A stretch of DNA of 64,000 bases from NCBI GenBank assembly GCA_013397935.1, contig VZRN01004204.1, positions 1,442,085 to 1,506,084 on the forward strand, given 5' to 3'. Made by a program: the position numbers and the translations under genes. The stretch is from Dasyornis broadbenti (lineage: Eukaryota; Chordata; Aves; Passeriformes; Dasyornithidae). Under the pieces are notes generated by a model. That model was given only the letters and a program-made list of their open reading frames with translations. It made no database searches and had not been told where the DNA came from. Shown here one piece after another: positions 48,669 to 61,180 of this stretch (position 1 is its first letter; each line of letters begins with the position of its first letter).

Positions 48669-50423
48669 GAATGTATTTTTACCCAGATGAGCTCCTTAGT
48701 TTCATTGGCAGAATATGGCATGAGTATCTGCAAGAGAACTGAGTGAACAGTATGATTTTATGTACAGCTACTTTAAAGCAAAATTGTCCTGTCAGGTAGG
48801 ATTCCAGTTCAGCTCTTTCCGATTATCAGAGGGATATTTTGAAGGAGAAGTGCTTGGCATTCAGGATTAAAAAAAAAACTAGCAGCTTTGGATCAGTAGC
48901 TAGAGTACAGGGCCCCTTCACAGCCTCTCCTGCAGTTTTGGGTGCCATGTACCTTTCTCCTCAAGAAAAGGAGAAGGTAATAAAAGAATATTAAATATGC
49001 TCTTGGTAAATATCACCTCCTTTAAATGAAAGCAATGCCTTATGAATTTCTAAATGAAGGCTCACATAGCACGTGTTATCTGGCCACTAAAGTCTGCCCA
49101 CAGCTGGTGCTGCTGATAACTAACGGTATATGGGGAAAGTGAGGCTTAAGGGAACTTTAAAAGATGACGTTCAGTACAAGACCCTTTTGAGTTGAGACCC
49201 ACATATGGAGCAGCCAGAGCATGTCAGAAGTCACTGAAGGATCAGGAACTGCATTTGGCACATCCCACCACTCCCTGTTTCAGTTTTGCAGGCCTGATTA
49301 TATGGATATAGATGAGGAAGGAATTTCAGCTTCAGTTCTTATCTAAAGCTTTTGATATACTTTTTAATGGCAAGATAAAAATGCCTATCACACAAAGTGA
49401 TTCTTTTCTGTCAGATCTGGGAATTAGTGATAAATTCTGATGCAACACCATAAATAACTCTTTCCATTTAATGATGCTGAGCATGTTAGGCTATGTCAAT
49501 CATCCCTTGGAAATGAAGAGGAGATGTGATTTGAAATGGCAAGCTGTGTGTGTCTAATCAATAATCTCATTATGTGTCAAGCAAACCAAATTTGATTATC
49601 ACGGAGCAGCTACAGTCCTCCTCAGTGCAGTTGCAACTCAGTTGCCATTCAAACTCCCAGACTCAAATCCAGCAGGTGAAACTGGTAGAAGTTCATTTTT
49701 CTTCCAAATGTGGAGAAATCTAGAATGTCTGTGAAATGACAGTCCCATGACTGCTGTAAACCACAGGAGAATGCAACCTGTAGTGGGGAAAAAAAGGGGC
49801 AAAAATTCTTGTGTTTCCTTCTCTTTAAAAAACCCTAGCTTTCTACCCTTCTTTGAGACATCATTTCTCCAAGCTCCCCAGTGGTTCCTTTCTCCTCCTT
49901 TCACCTTAGAAATACAGGTAGCTCCAGACTTTGGGTGGACTCTTCAGTTGACCTGTAAAACGTGTAAAACAATTAGGATTGTTCAACCCTTCTGTTTTTG
50001 TTCTCCTGAGCTCTATCTAGCACAGTCCGTTGCATGGATTATCCATTTTCACTGATCCATCTGCAAAGGATCATAGTCTGTCTCACTCTGGCCTTGCATC
50101 ATAACTAAGGGATCTGCACAGGAGCAAGCTTTAAATCAAATGATTTCATGAGATCCAAGTATATCCCTGCTAAGGACCTGCCAAACTTCCTGACATCAGC
50201 CTGACCACTCACCTGTTTCCTTGGTTTGCTCCCCTCTTTCACAAGAACACAAGTTCTAAGCTCTTTTCTGCTTTCTCAATGTACAGAAATAGCACTGGAT
50301 GCCTTTGCTCGGTGTACATTTAGCAGCTGTGTGCACACCACTGGCCATACACAAGGAGAGCTCACACTCCTTATGTTCCCGTCAGTCAGTACAAAACCAG
50401 ATTTTGCTGCAAGCTACCATTTC
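48668..50423. other. Non-coding sequence with one candidate conserved element
   Basis: No gene or clear transposable element is seen. The segment at 49360-49610 is described separately because of its motif content. A short piece at 48918-48970 vaguely resembles an old CR1 but is too short to call. Confidence 0.5.
49360..49610. promoter_or_regulatory. Candidate conserved non-coding element
   Basis: The segment is rich in developmental motifs: AAGATAA (GATA-type), TAATCAATAATC (HOX/PBX-like) near 49555, GTCAATCATC near 49496, CATTTAATGATG, and CAAATTTGATTATC. It has no simple repeats and no recognisable transposable element. Whether it is conserved cannot be judged from this sequence alone. 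Confidence 0.2.
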
Positions 50424-50640
50424 AAGAAATGATTTATTCATTATTTACGTGTGGCAAGTCACACTGGAACAGGCTGCCCACAGAAGCTGTGGCTGCCCCA
50501 TCCCTGGAAGTGTTCAAAGCTAGGCTGGGCACAGTTTTGGTCAGCTTGGTCTAGTGGAAGGTGTCCCTGCCCACAACTGGGGAGCTGTCACTATCTCTGA
50601 GTCTCTTCCAACCTCAACCAGTCTATCAGTATATGATTTT
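50424..50640 (+). mobile_element. CR1 LINE 3' end
   Basis: A typical CR1 3' UTR: CACTGGAACAGGCTGCCCAC, GAAGCTGTGGCTGCCCCATC, CCTGGAAGTGTTCAAAGC, GGTCTAGTGGAAGGTGTCCC, then CTCTTCCAACCTCAACC. A decayed octamer tail (GTCTATCAGTATATGATT) ends it. It is moderately diverged, 5'-truncated to about 215 bp, and non-coding. Confidence 0.93.
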
Positions 50641-51986
50641 TGTGGAATCAGTATTAAAATAACGTGACAAATTCCCCAAAACAGAATGCCCACACCCAGC
50701 TCCAGCATAGTTCCAATAAACACATGGTCTCTTTGGAAGCAATACTAGAATTCTTGATCTCCTTTTCTGTAGTGGCAGCACGGTGAGAGATTTGTGAAAA
50801 TCAAGGGATAAATGGGCTCATTTACATTTCAGAGGCTCCGGCTGGAAGTGTTTCCTGTCTGCTTAAAAAACCCACTGTTTATAACCCTGAGATTAAGTTT
50901 TCTTTTGCCCTGTATAAAGCATTAAAAAGCTCTGACCTTTATTTACCAAGTTATTCTTCTAATTAACACTGAATGCTTTTGCCCTAGATAAAGAACTGTT
51001 TGTTGGATCAGAGCTAAGATTTTAAGATATGATGACTAACAGCACTTTGGGATATAATGAATCAATGCCTTTTCAGTCATAGGTGCTCCATAATGTACTT
51101 CCGTGAGCATCAGTTTACTGGCAAGCCTGTAAAGCATCTGCCTCGGATCATCACACCGTGGAGCTGAGAGCCAGATTTCACATGTTAACCCCATGCACAG
51201 AGGATGAGGCTTTTCCAGGAGCTGCAGTCCAAGCTGGGTACCTACAGACAAGCTCCGAAGCACCCAACATCCAGCAGCCTCACTGTCCCTCTCCTTTGCA
51301 AAACTACTGCTGAATATGGCTGAAACAGGAACCTTTGGCAGGTTGTTGGGCAGGGAGCCAGCCAGCAACAAGGACATGGCAAGCTCCCCTTCTTCAGAGC
51401 CCTCTCATGCAAGTCCTGGAGTGGCAGATCTGTTTGTGGTGGTTTGACAGGCACAATAACCCTTGATCCTTGTCTCCACTTGCTGAGCTATCTTGTGGTT
51501 TCAGCACCCCTCCCAGCATAGCCAGAAGGCAGGGACAATTTGTGGAAGCAACAGAGCAGTGGTAGGGCCATAGTTATAATTCTCCTGTGACTTGCTGCAT
51601 ATTTTGTTCCTGCTGCCATAAGATTTTTAAAGTTCTCCTGTCCCTCAGGAAATATATCAGGAGGTTTTTTCCTTCATCCAAATGGGCATTTTCTCTTATT
51701 ACTTTCTGAAGTAAAGCTTGAGCTTATTTCAGCTCCTGGAGGGACCAGCTGCCCTCAGGAAAGCAGGCAGTTCACTCATTTTCTGGCTGTGGGGTAGGTG
51801 ATGGCTGCTTTTGTAATGAGGGGTATACAGAAGGGGCAGGATCTGTTTGTTACTCATTCCAGAGCTTTTGCTACAATCCCCATTGAATTCTGAGCATGTC
51901 TCCTTTATCCCTTGTCTTCTTTCCATTCCCTAACAATCCTGTTCTAACAATCATAGGTAAAACCCAGTAGGGCTGAGCACAATTAC

Positions 51987-52030
51987 ATTGTTTCGTGACA
52001 ATGACGAAATTGTTTGGTGACATTGCCCAG
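51987..52030. repeat. Imperfect 22-bp tandem duplication
   Basis: ATTGTTTCGTGACA (51987-52000) recurs as ATTGTTTGGTGACA (52009-52022), one mismatch in 14, at a 22-bp period. The first unit also contains TTCGT and ACGAA arms. It is a short local duplication of unknown significance. Confidence 0.85.
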
Positions 52031-52266
52031 AATAACACTTTCTGGTTTGAGATAGGTAAGAGATTAGGAAGCTAAACCTGTGTTGTGCACAATTCAAAGA
52101 TCATCTGTCCCTGCTGTGTTTTTCACAACAAAACATAGGTACTGACTTAAAAAGGACTTTGCACATTGCTCTTCCCAAAGAGCAGCCTTCAGGACATCAC
52201 CCTTGCTTCCTTTGCTAGATATAGAAAAGAAGACAAGACCAGACTGCTGCGAAGCAGACAAGAGTT

Positions 52267-52288
52267 TTCCTATTGACATCAATAGGAA
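52267..52288. repeat. 22-bp palindrome with 10-bp arms
   Basis: Arms TTCCTATTGA and TCAATAGGAA flank a CA centre and pair perfectly. The core resembles the CCATTGACTTCAATGG motif common in old sauropsid interspersed repeats, so this may be the remnant of such an element rather than a functional site. Confidence 0.8.
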
Positions 52289-55200
52289 TCCAGCCTTTAA
52301 GTATCTTATTGTTTCTCTATTCTTTCTTGTTTAGCGACTGCAAGCACCAACAGCATTTTAATTTGTACTGGAATGCTTAAAACTTTATCTTTTCAAGGAC
52401 TGCTAACATCAGCTACTTTTCCTAAGCAATGACCCCTACTGACAGGCATGTTTGGTAATTAAAATTTTTCCTAACGTGCCTGGAAATTTTGCCTTATTAA
52501 ACTTTTTCTCAGAGTCAGACTGAGTTTTCTAAGGAATCAAAAGGAACAGAAGCTGCATTTTCCTCATGCTGTGCTCATTACAAAGGTCTTCATTTAGCAA
52601 AGTGCCTTCCAGCTTGGAGTGTATGAGCAAGCCCACTGAGCCTAGTAGGATTATTCCAAGCTGGTAAGGCACATTCTTGAGTATCTTGCTGAAACTTAAA
52701 TGAGGCATGATGTGATTGAGAAGGATCCAGGCAAAGGCCAGTGTGATCAGATGGAGTGGAAAGGACAGTCAGACTCAAAACATGAAGTCCAGGCTTTATG
52801 GTATGAGGGAGGCATGCCACTCTCGGAAGAAGTCACACTAGAGAGTACGTCTGTGTCAGCATGTAGGGCCACATGCCCTGGGAGGCCATGTCCCTTTCTT
52901 TGGAACCTTCCAGAGAAAAGTTGGCTTGGGTGATTCTTTCATGTCGTGCAATATGAAAAGCCTGGGAAAGATTTTACACATCAGCTGACCCAACTCTTAT
53001 TCAGTTCCCTTACTTTGTTTCTTCATTGACAAGGTGCCTTTCCAGTTAGACTGACCAAACGCTCTGGAAAAGTCTCCAGAACAGCTAAAACTGCAGTTCT
53101 GTAGCATGCTTACCTCAAACCAGAAAATTTACAAAGACCTGCTGTTATTAGAAAAAAAAAAGGGAAGCCTGGAGTAACATAAAATCAAGCTCAGGCCCTG
53201 CAGAACTACTCCCCGAGCTCTGATCTTACCAGCACTCTCCTGCTGTGCCTCAGCGAAAGCAGATCAGGATGTAGCTGTGGAGTCTCTGATGAATGCCCTG
53301 GGGCTAAAGAAATTTTAGTGATTCATTAGCACATTTCTCTTAAGTCAAGTGAAGCATATGAGAAGTGCTGTTCTTCAGGCTGGGGTTCTCTGCAGCCCCA
53401 GTGGTCAGTATAAGGTCTGACATCACTTCCCAAACTGGAAGAAGGATTTCGATTCTAGTTTTCCTGAAAAAAAATATTCCAACATAGAATAGAAACTTTT
53501 CAATCTTTAGCATTTTTTTCTATGATATTTTTCATATCCTATGCTCAGTTCTGCCAAAAGGGTGTTGGCAACCTAGATATCCAGCAGGACAATTATCTAA
53601 CCTTTAATACCCTTCTAAATTTAAGAATTCTATTCTCTTTAATGTCAATTCTAGTAGATTCAAGTGGGAACTAAAGCATGTTCTGAGACATTTTCATAAA
53701 GAGCATTGCAGGTATAAGATTTATATACCATTGTACTCAGTACGCTTAGGAAACAGATAATCCTATTCATCTAGCTTTGCCTTATCAACTTAAATAGGTT
53801 CTCATGTACCAGGCATCTTCAGTAATTGAATAGTGAAATTGCAAAGTGCATACATTATTAATGCTTCTAGGAATAGACCTAGCACTTCATAAAACAGAAG
53901 GAGTAAGATTTCAAGGTGGTGGCACAACCTGCTTTTAATAGCAGTGGAAAAACATATCAAGGAATCCAAATGCTTCGCTGAATAAGAGAAGTAGCAAGCT
54001 AAGCTACTTAGAATATGGAAATATCCCAAAGCATAGTTCAATAAAGAAGCCAAATGTTTTGTAGAAAATGCTATAGTTACAGCTAAACAAAATATACAGT
54101 ACACCCAGAAGCAAGAATGAAAAATCCTCACTAGGACATCCTACCTCCTCCCTGAGAGGTTCATTTGGGTTACACTGGCTAATTCCCACACCCACAAAAT
54201 TTAACTTCTGCACAGAGCAATTTCTCCCCAGCGCAAGGCAAAATTTCTCAGAAGTGGGCCTCAGGCTTGTTGTTGCACCAATGGGAAGAAGCTGGTATAC
54301 CTTGATAACACCTTGTGAAATTCTAAGAGTAACTGGAGTGATTGATTTCCCTTAGAGTCCAAGGAAAGTGGATCTTTCTAACAACAAACAATCCAGTAAC
54401 TCACCCTGTATTTTTAGTCCACCTGACAACGTCACCAACTTTTGTTTTGCTCTTCCATGCAAGGACCTGTAACTCACCCAGAAGTGCCACCTTCTACCTC
54501 CATATTAAGTATTTTCAACTTTAATCTAGGATATTCAATTGTATGGTAAAATAAAAGGCTTTACCCCAGAGTTGGGTTTAGTGCAATCATTACACATTAC
54601 ATTTTATCCTGTAATACTAGAATACGCACTTGAACAGGTAAGAAAGTTTAAAACCACAAGCCAACTCTTCTGTGGGTAGACCTCATTAATCTCTCTCAGC
54701 ACTGTTAAATACTGTTGTAATAATTTGGGTTGAAGTTGCATGGAAAACAAAACACAGCCCAACAAATTGTTCAGTGAGCAGTGAAACAAGTGAATGTGGG
54801 TATCCTGCACCAATAAATTGGGTGTTCCAAGACAGTGACTCCTGCACATCCCTGTACTACTTCTTTTCTTGGACAAACCTGTCTGGCAGAAGTTATTGTA
54901 TGCTGTGGCTAATTTAGAGGAAAACATGCAGATGACACTACTCAGTACAAGACAGACAGCAACAGAGCTAGCTATTACCTAATGATTTAAGGGCTAAGTT
55001 TGGCTAATTTAATGCCCTCAGCAAGGGCATTAATCTGCACAGCTCAACTCTTCCATCCACCAGTTCTCAGGAAACCCATAAGAACACAATGACCTTAAAC
55101 ATCCATTTCCCCAGGAGATTTTAAAATTATTGGAAGAATTGCCTAACTATATAATTGCCTGAGTCTCTCCCTTAGGAAACAGATTTTAAAAGGAAAAAGA

Positions 55201-56929
55201 GAATCAGGACTAAAGAACTAGATACCAGCTACCTGAGAGCCTGTTGGCAATCATCATCGTCTACAAGTTAATTCATCCTCCCTGCAACATCTGTTAATAG
55301 ACACATGTGCACATGCACACACACATTTACTTCTTGGGGAATTTTTCATTGCTGATATAATATGAAACCTTCCATTTGTTTGTGGCTTAGAAGTTGTTTC
55401 TAAAGTGAAAAACTACTTGCCTTTCCAGAACAGCAAAACATGTTTGAGGTGAGTGATGCAAAAAGTAATTCACACACTTAGAAAATGATAACTGTGTCAG
55501 TTTTCTCTTATGGAAGCGAAGAAAGTACCTGAACAAAGTCAGCCAGTTAAACAAAAATGCTTATTGATTCCAGGATTACTTCTTTCTTTTTTGTAATTGG
55601 ATTTGGGGTTGGGGGAAAAAATCCTGAGAGACCAGGGAGGGGAAGAAACCAAGACATAAAAACAGAAACAGGAAAAAAGAAAGGTAGGCACATTATCAGA
55701 ACACGTAGCATGGAATGATTAAGTGGGAGAAAAATTATAAGGGACAGCCAGCCTCTAGTAAGGGTCCAGACTTGGGCAACAGCTCTGAAGCTGATTAGGA
55801 AAGGGCTGAAGGACACCAGAGGAGATGGTTCTGTGCTCCCAGTTTTCTGTAGCAACTGCAAAGTGATGTGTCACCACACTGCATTCCACATCCCCATAAG
55901 GTATAAAGAGCCTCCAAAGGGGTCTATTCCACTGATAGGAGGAAAAGGATGATCTGTATGGTAGGTTACTGTTGCTATCTCAAAGCAAAGTCTCGAGTAG
56001 TTTTAGAAAGAATGACAAATTCCTTTATTTGGCCCTTCACATTCCAAGTCACATTCACTTTCCCAAAACTGAGATGGGTTGTCAAGCGTTGCCACTTCTC
56101 AGGAAAGGGGATTGCTCTTTTAAGTTCTCAGCAGTCGAAGTTGTGAAGAAGGAACAAGTATTTTGTTGTCTGAGTGTCAATAAGACCCACAGGGTACAAT
56201 TTTCCAAAGCACCTACTTGCTTAAGGATCTTCAGATCCATTTGTGGAAATCACTGAGGAGTCTAAATTCTACTGAAGATTCCTTTTTGACTTCAGAATGT
56301 CTTTAAAAATTACTCTTTAATTTCAGGTAGTGATTGAAACATGGGCCATGGGCTAGGATGGAAAGATGACTGGGAATGTAATAGGGTTTTCCAAAGCATT
56401 CTACCCACTTCTGTGCTTTCTTTTATCCCTTCAGCCATTTTCTGCATCGTTTATTTACAAATCTTTTCCTCCAGATTCCTTACTGGCCAAGGTGGATTTT
56501 AAAATTATAACCCCTTACTCTTGGAGTCAAATAGAATTTATCTGTACTACAGCCTTTGGTTTGATTTGATTACGGGGCTTTTTTGTGCTGTTTGGGAGTA
56601 AAGGTTTAAGGAACACGAGTAGAGCATTGCCTGATATGCCAATATATGACAGCTGGCTCCTGGTAAAACAATCCATCAGGTCCTTGCTTGTGCCCGTTTG
56701 CAAAGATCAAAGAGACAGCAATGAGTTTCCGAAGCGCAGCATGTGGCTTTAAAGCCGTGAAATCCACTCTACTGCTGCATACCCAGAGTTCTATGGGCAC
56801 GCAGCTATGTCAATTATTTTCCCTGACCAGCTTGTGAAACAAACAGTAATCCCTGAAATGCTCCAACGCTGTACCTACATGGTTCCCACTGCAGAGAAGA
56901 CAGCCAGGAACATGCTGTATATTACCTTC

Positions 56930-57130
56930 CTACAAACCAGTTTATTTATAGCATAATTGGCAGAGCACCGCTATTGCAAGAATACAAATGAAGCATATGC
57001 AAATCACCTTTTCCCCCCCAGGCACAAAGACCTCTCTGCTGCCACAGAGGTGTGTGCAATACAATAGAATCAGTCAGACGGGACAATCCGCTCGAGTTCA
57101 CACGCAGCAGTTCCCATCAGGGCATTAAGA
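56930..57130. promoter_or_regulatory. Candidate conserved non-coding element with octamer site
   Basis: A perfect POU octamer ATGCAAAT lies at 56997-57004. It is preceded by TTTATTTATAGCATAATTGG and followed by an unusually CpG-containing segment (AGACGG, AATCCGCTCGAG, ACACGC at about 57075-57103), then GATGATAACATGG. The mix of AT-rich homeodomain sites, an octamer and retained CpGs is typical of conserved enhancers, but conservation is not demonstrated. Confidence 0.25.
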
Positions 57131-60100
57131 TGATAACATGGAAGATATTCTGAATGGCAGACAAGCCACACAAGGACAGCAACTACACCACTAAAAATGT
57201 TTTTCAATAGACGCAGGAGTCGCTATCCATGGCCCTAGGACTCTCATAGTTTATAAGAATGGTTTAGCTCATGTTTAAGCCTACATTTTTCAATTTTGTC
57301 CCAAAGGCAAAGGGGTTGGTCGCAATCATGAGAGTTTAATTAACAGTGGAGATGTGATGCCAAGATTTTGTACAGTGTTCATAAAAGCTCTCAGTTCTAG
57401 TGAATTTTCCTTCTCTTGCTAGAGCTGATAAACCCATAACAATGGACCATAAAAATGAGCGAGTCTCCTTCCCCAGCCAGTCTGGCATTTACATACAGCT
57501 GCAAAGATAGATAGCAAGAAGGTTTAGACCCAGCTGGCAGAAATGTCAGGTCTTTCAGCTCTGTATCTCTATTACATCAAATACAAACAACACTAGCTCC
57601 TAGCTGTGCCAGTCCTTGGAAGAAATGCAAGTATTTGGGTGAAGAAAGATTGGATAAATCCAAGCCTGGACATGGTTGGAGATATTACATAGAAACAGGA
57701 GAAAAGGAGGAGCCAGAAATAACTTTAAAAGTCTTGCTTTCACTATGAATCACAAGCTATCAAGAGATAAATCTCATTTTACATGTGTCTGATCTCAAGA
57801 TCACTAGAAGCTGCTTCTAAGCTGCTTCTGATCTCTTTATTGATGAGTCTGTCTCCTATCTACAGAGGACCAAGATAACACACCCACCCTTAAACAGAGA
57901 CGGGCAAGAAAATCTCCCCACTTATTATCTAAGATTAGTTTAAAAACAAATACTACTGTGATGCTTCTTCTCTCACAGCTCCCAGAACCAACACCTTCCT
58001 ACAGTAAATGTCCCCAAACACAGCTCAGTGTTAATAATTTTGTAAGAACCAATGAGTCATTTTTGCCTTTGCATTTGAAACAGGATATGTAAATTTTAAC
58101 AATCCATTTGGATTCAAAGCACCTTCAATATCTAACAATACAGGTTGAGTTTTTCTTCTTTTGATTTGCTTGTAGTGTCTTCTCACTCCATACAGAAGCC
58201 AAGTGAAGGTACAAGTCCCACGGACAAGTCATCCAGGGATAGTTCTTCCTTTGGGGGAACACTTTGCCTTGCATGATCAGAGCAGTTGTGCTACCTAAAG
58301 AAGCTGACACTGATTCTTCATGCACCCACTGTTAGGATAGCAACTTGCTGTAAACAAAGAGCTTTCTTGACAATTTGTTAATATCTGTGAAACTACATTC
58401 TGAAGTTGGCTAGAAAGTTCATGAGCTTCAACATGCTCAAGAAAAATGAACAGTTCATTACAGGGCACTCTCAGAATGAAAACCATCATCTATCCCCAAA
58501 TCCAAGACCTTAAGAGCTAGCTAAGAGGGAAGAAAGTAGAGAAGAGCGTTCACATAAGAGATTCTGTTTGAAAGGTCACAGAGTGTGATGATGTCCTGAG
58601 GACAGTACAGACAGATTGCATCCAGCTTCAAACTAGAATTGCTTCATTTTCTGACACCCTGAATAGAGCTATAAACAAAAGAGAAAATGGGGTTTCTTCC
58701 AGTTCCAGACTCTGACATCTTCTATGCAAAGAAAAGCCACAGTTCATTCAACTGCAAACACGTGTGCGCACACACGCTTTGCCAGCTAGCAGCACTAAAC
58801 ATGGGAAACCTGGAAATCCTGATTTCAGGGATGATTTTTACCTCCTTTAGCACAAGCTGATCAATCTCACATCCTCACCACAAGACCACAGATGCAAGAA
58901 CTTTGAGCACTCAGCAGGATACTGGGAGCCCTAGCAAACCAGAGCCATTCCTATGTTCTACCTGGCACAGGGAATTGAAATGCTCCAGAATCTCCTGTAA
59001 CTGAGTTCCACAGTTATATAACTGAATGCTGCACGGTTTTGGATGGGGATTCTCCTCACCAGCTCCAGATCTCATCTCAAAGAGTGTGTTGCTGTGACAA
59101 AGCAATTTACTTTCAATTGTTTTCTAGTGGCTGTGAAAAGAGGCCTTCTCAGCACAAAGGGCCCAAGAAGACTGACACTTCTTGGACTCAGTTCAAAGAC
59201 TAGAAGAGTTCAAAGCCTCTACCATATGTAGCCTTCTCCTACATATGGTCTTTCCAGATTGTAGAAAGGCACGTTCCTCATGCAGTGGATGGACAGCTGG
59301 TGCTGAAGGTACTCTGTAAGTTAGGTGCAAGCATCAGTTCTCAGAGAAGCTGAGTATTAGACCAAAGGGAAACTGTATTTAGAGAGCAACTGGGTGTTGG
59401 TCCAAATTCCTCTCCTTAAATGAGACTGTTAACACTCCATCATTACTACCTCATCATTTCCTTTCAATATTCAGTTAAAAAAATTGTCTAATCAATTGTT
59501 CTATGTTCCTTCAGCTAAACTGAGAGTAGGAGACAGACAATAAAGCACATTTTGCCTTATACTGTGAAGCAAATGAACAGAATCTCTGGAAAGCCATATT
59601 TGTCTATGAAGTTGCTTAAAGGGCTTCAAGGCATTTTTATCAAAACAATGTTAGCAGCAGAAGTTCTTTCTGACCACAAGCTTTGTACACAGAATTCCAA
59701 GTGTCTGAGAAAAGCCACATCTGCCAAAAACCAAGCAACAGATATCATTCCACAATGCTCTGGGATTGATGTCTGCTATTACTGCTTGCAAAATAGGACG
59801 GCTACCTTTTCCTAGGGTAGGCATTTGACAACCTAATTGTCACCAGCAATGTCCTCATCTGCATTCTCCAATATGACCACATGGTACCTCTCACACATTC
59901 CTGAGATAGAACATCCAGGAAGAACTTTCCAGTGTGAAATCTTACTTGGAGTTGATTCAAACTGACGCTCAGTCCAAGTTTTAAGAATTTTCAGGTTGTA
60001 GGGAACTCCAGTGGGAATCCAGAACAGTTTCTCCTAGGTAAACAACCAGCTTTATTCAAACTGATGTTAGTCATTGGACCCCTGTGCACAGGGGCTGACA

Positions 60101-60471
60101 GCTGTATTTTACGTCAGGGAAGTTTCACTTAACATTAACCTTCTCTTCGGGAGGTCACTGCTAGCTCAGCATGACAGCCAAGATTAAAGAAACAACAAAA
60201 TCCCCTCAGAGATGTCCAAAAGAAGTGTTTCTAGAGAAATGCAATGAAACAGGACCAAAACAGAAACCTTCAAAGCAAACTTCACTCTGTTTGTTGAAAG
60301 ACCTAGTTCTTTGTTTACTGAATAAATATGTTCCAATCTACTGATCCGTAAACATACAGAAGCTTTTCTTAAAAAGAGAAAAAATAATCCTTTGTACTTA
60401 TATGCCTCTAGCTGATCCCTACCCCAGGGGATTAAACACATTTCTCTCAGTTACAGCCGCATGATTTCACA

Positions 60472-61047
60472 ATGAAAAGGAATTTAACAATAAATTCACA
60501 ATTCAGTGTCCCAGGCCAACATATAAGCAATCATGTAAGCAAGTGGTATAAAACTGGAATTATACCCAGCAAGCCAGTTATTAATAGGAGACCAGCCAGT
60601 TACTTGAAAAGGTTATTAAAGAGGCCAAGTATTCTTGTCCCTCTTTGTATTTTCAACTCACCTGAAAAATGCAGTCTTTCCTTCACATCTATACTTACAA
60701 ATGCCTTTCCTCATATTATTTTGAAGTTAAAGGTCCTTGTATACTTAAAATCATTCAAAACAAGGCCTTTCTACAATATATGTGCATATATATATAAATA
60801 TTTTCCCACTGAAATGACAACATTTAAATTAGCAACTTCCTCCTCAGTCAGTGAGGCACATGGTGACAGCAGTGACTGCAATGGTGACTATGGTAAGTTC
60901 TGGAGCAAAACTCCCAAAGTAGCTGGGGGAGGTTCCTGGACTCAGGGGAACTCAAGTGAGAGTGGGGAGACCTGGCAGGACCAAGCAGCTCTCACCAGAG
61001 GGGCTGATAAAGGCACGGCAGTGCAAATGCAGCTGGGGGAGATTTAA
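60472..61047 (+). other. 191-codon open frame of unknown status
   Basis: This is the longest open frame in the window. It starts MKRNLTINSQF and ends AVQMQLGEI. The first ~120 residues are basic and hydrophobic; the last ~65 are rich in Ser, Gly and Asp. I recognise no domain, signal peptide or motif. Assuming about 40% GC, the chance of such a frame somewhere in 64 kb is roughly a few percent, so it is mildly unusual but not decisive. A splice acceptor and donor pair inside it (60846-60893) would outline a 45-bp exon in the same frame. No promoter or polyadenylation context supports a gene. Confidence 0.12.
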
Positions 61048-61106
61048 GTGGTTCCAGAGAGCAAGAGCAAGAGCAAGCAGGAGATCGGCAACCAGGACAG
61101 CAGGTT

Positions 61107-61180
61107 TCATGGCTTGGTCAAAGGTTGCACTCAATGATCTTAGAGGTCTTTTCTAACTGTAACAATTCCATGGCTCTATA
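61107..61180 (+). mobile_element. Short CR1 LINE 3' tail
   Basis: Only the last ~75 bp of a CR1 element remain: CATGGCTTGGTC, GCACTCAATGATCTTAGAGG, TCTTTTCTAACTGTAACAAT, then TCCATGGCTCTATA, a decayed octamer tail. The wording 'ATGATCTTAGAGGTCTTTTC' is typical of one CR1 subfamily. The 5' boundary is uncertain. Confidence 0.75.

Larger units (their letters stand above)
50641..61106. other. Long non-coding stretch, no recognised gene
   Basis: About 10.5 kb. Notable items are a 22-bp imperfect tandem duplication at 51987-52030, a 22-bp near-perfect palindrome at 52267-52288, short CA-rich patches near 55300 and 58765, a candidate conserved element at 56930-57130, and a 191-codon open frame at 60472-61047. 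No transposable element, RNA gene or supported exon is seen. Confidence 0.5.

Noticed and set aside
48918..48970. Possible old CR1 fragment (CTCCTGCAGTTTTGGGTGCC and CTCAAGAAAAGG)
   Set aside because: The resemblance covers only about 50 bp with gaps and no flanking CR1 sequence in order, so it is not enough to call.
53802..54131. Hydrophobic 109-codon minus-strand frame as a membrane protein
   Set aside because: Hydrophobicity follows from A/T-rich codons on this strand, with no start context, homologue or splice support.
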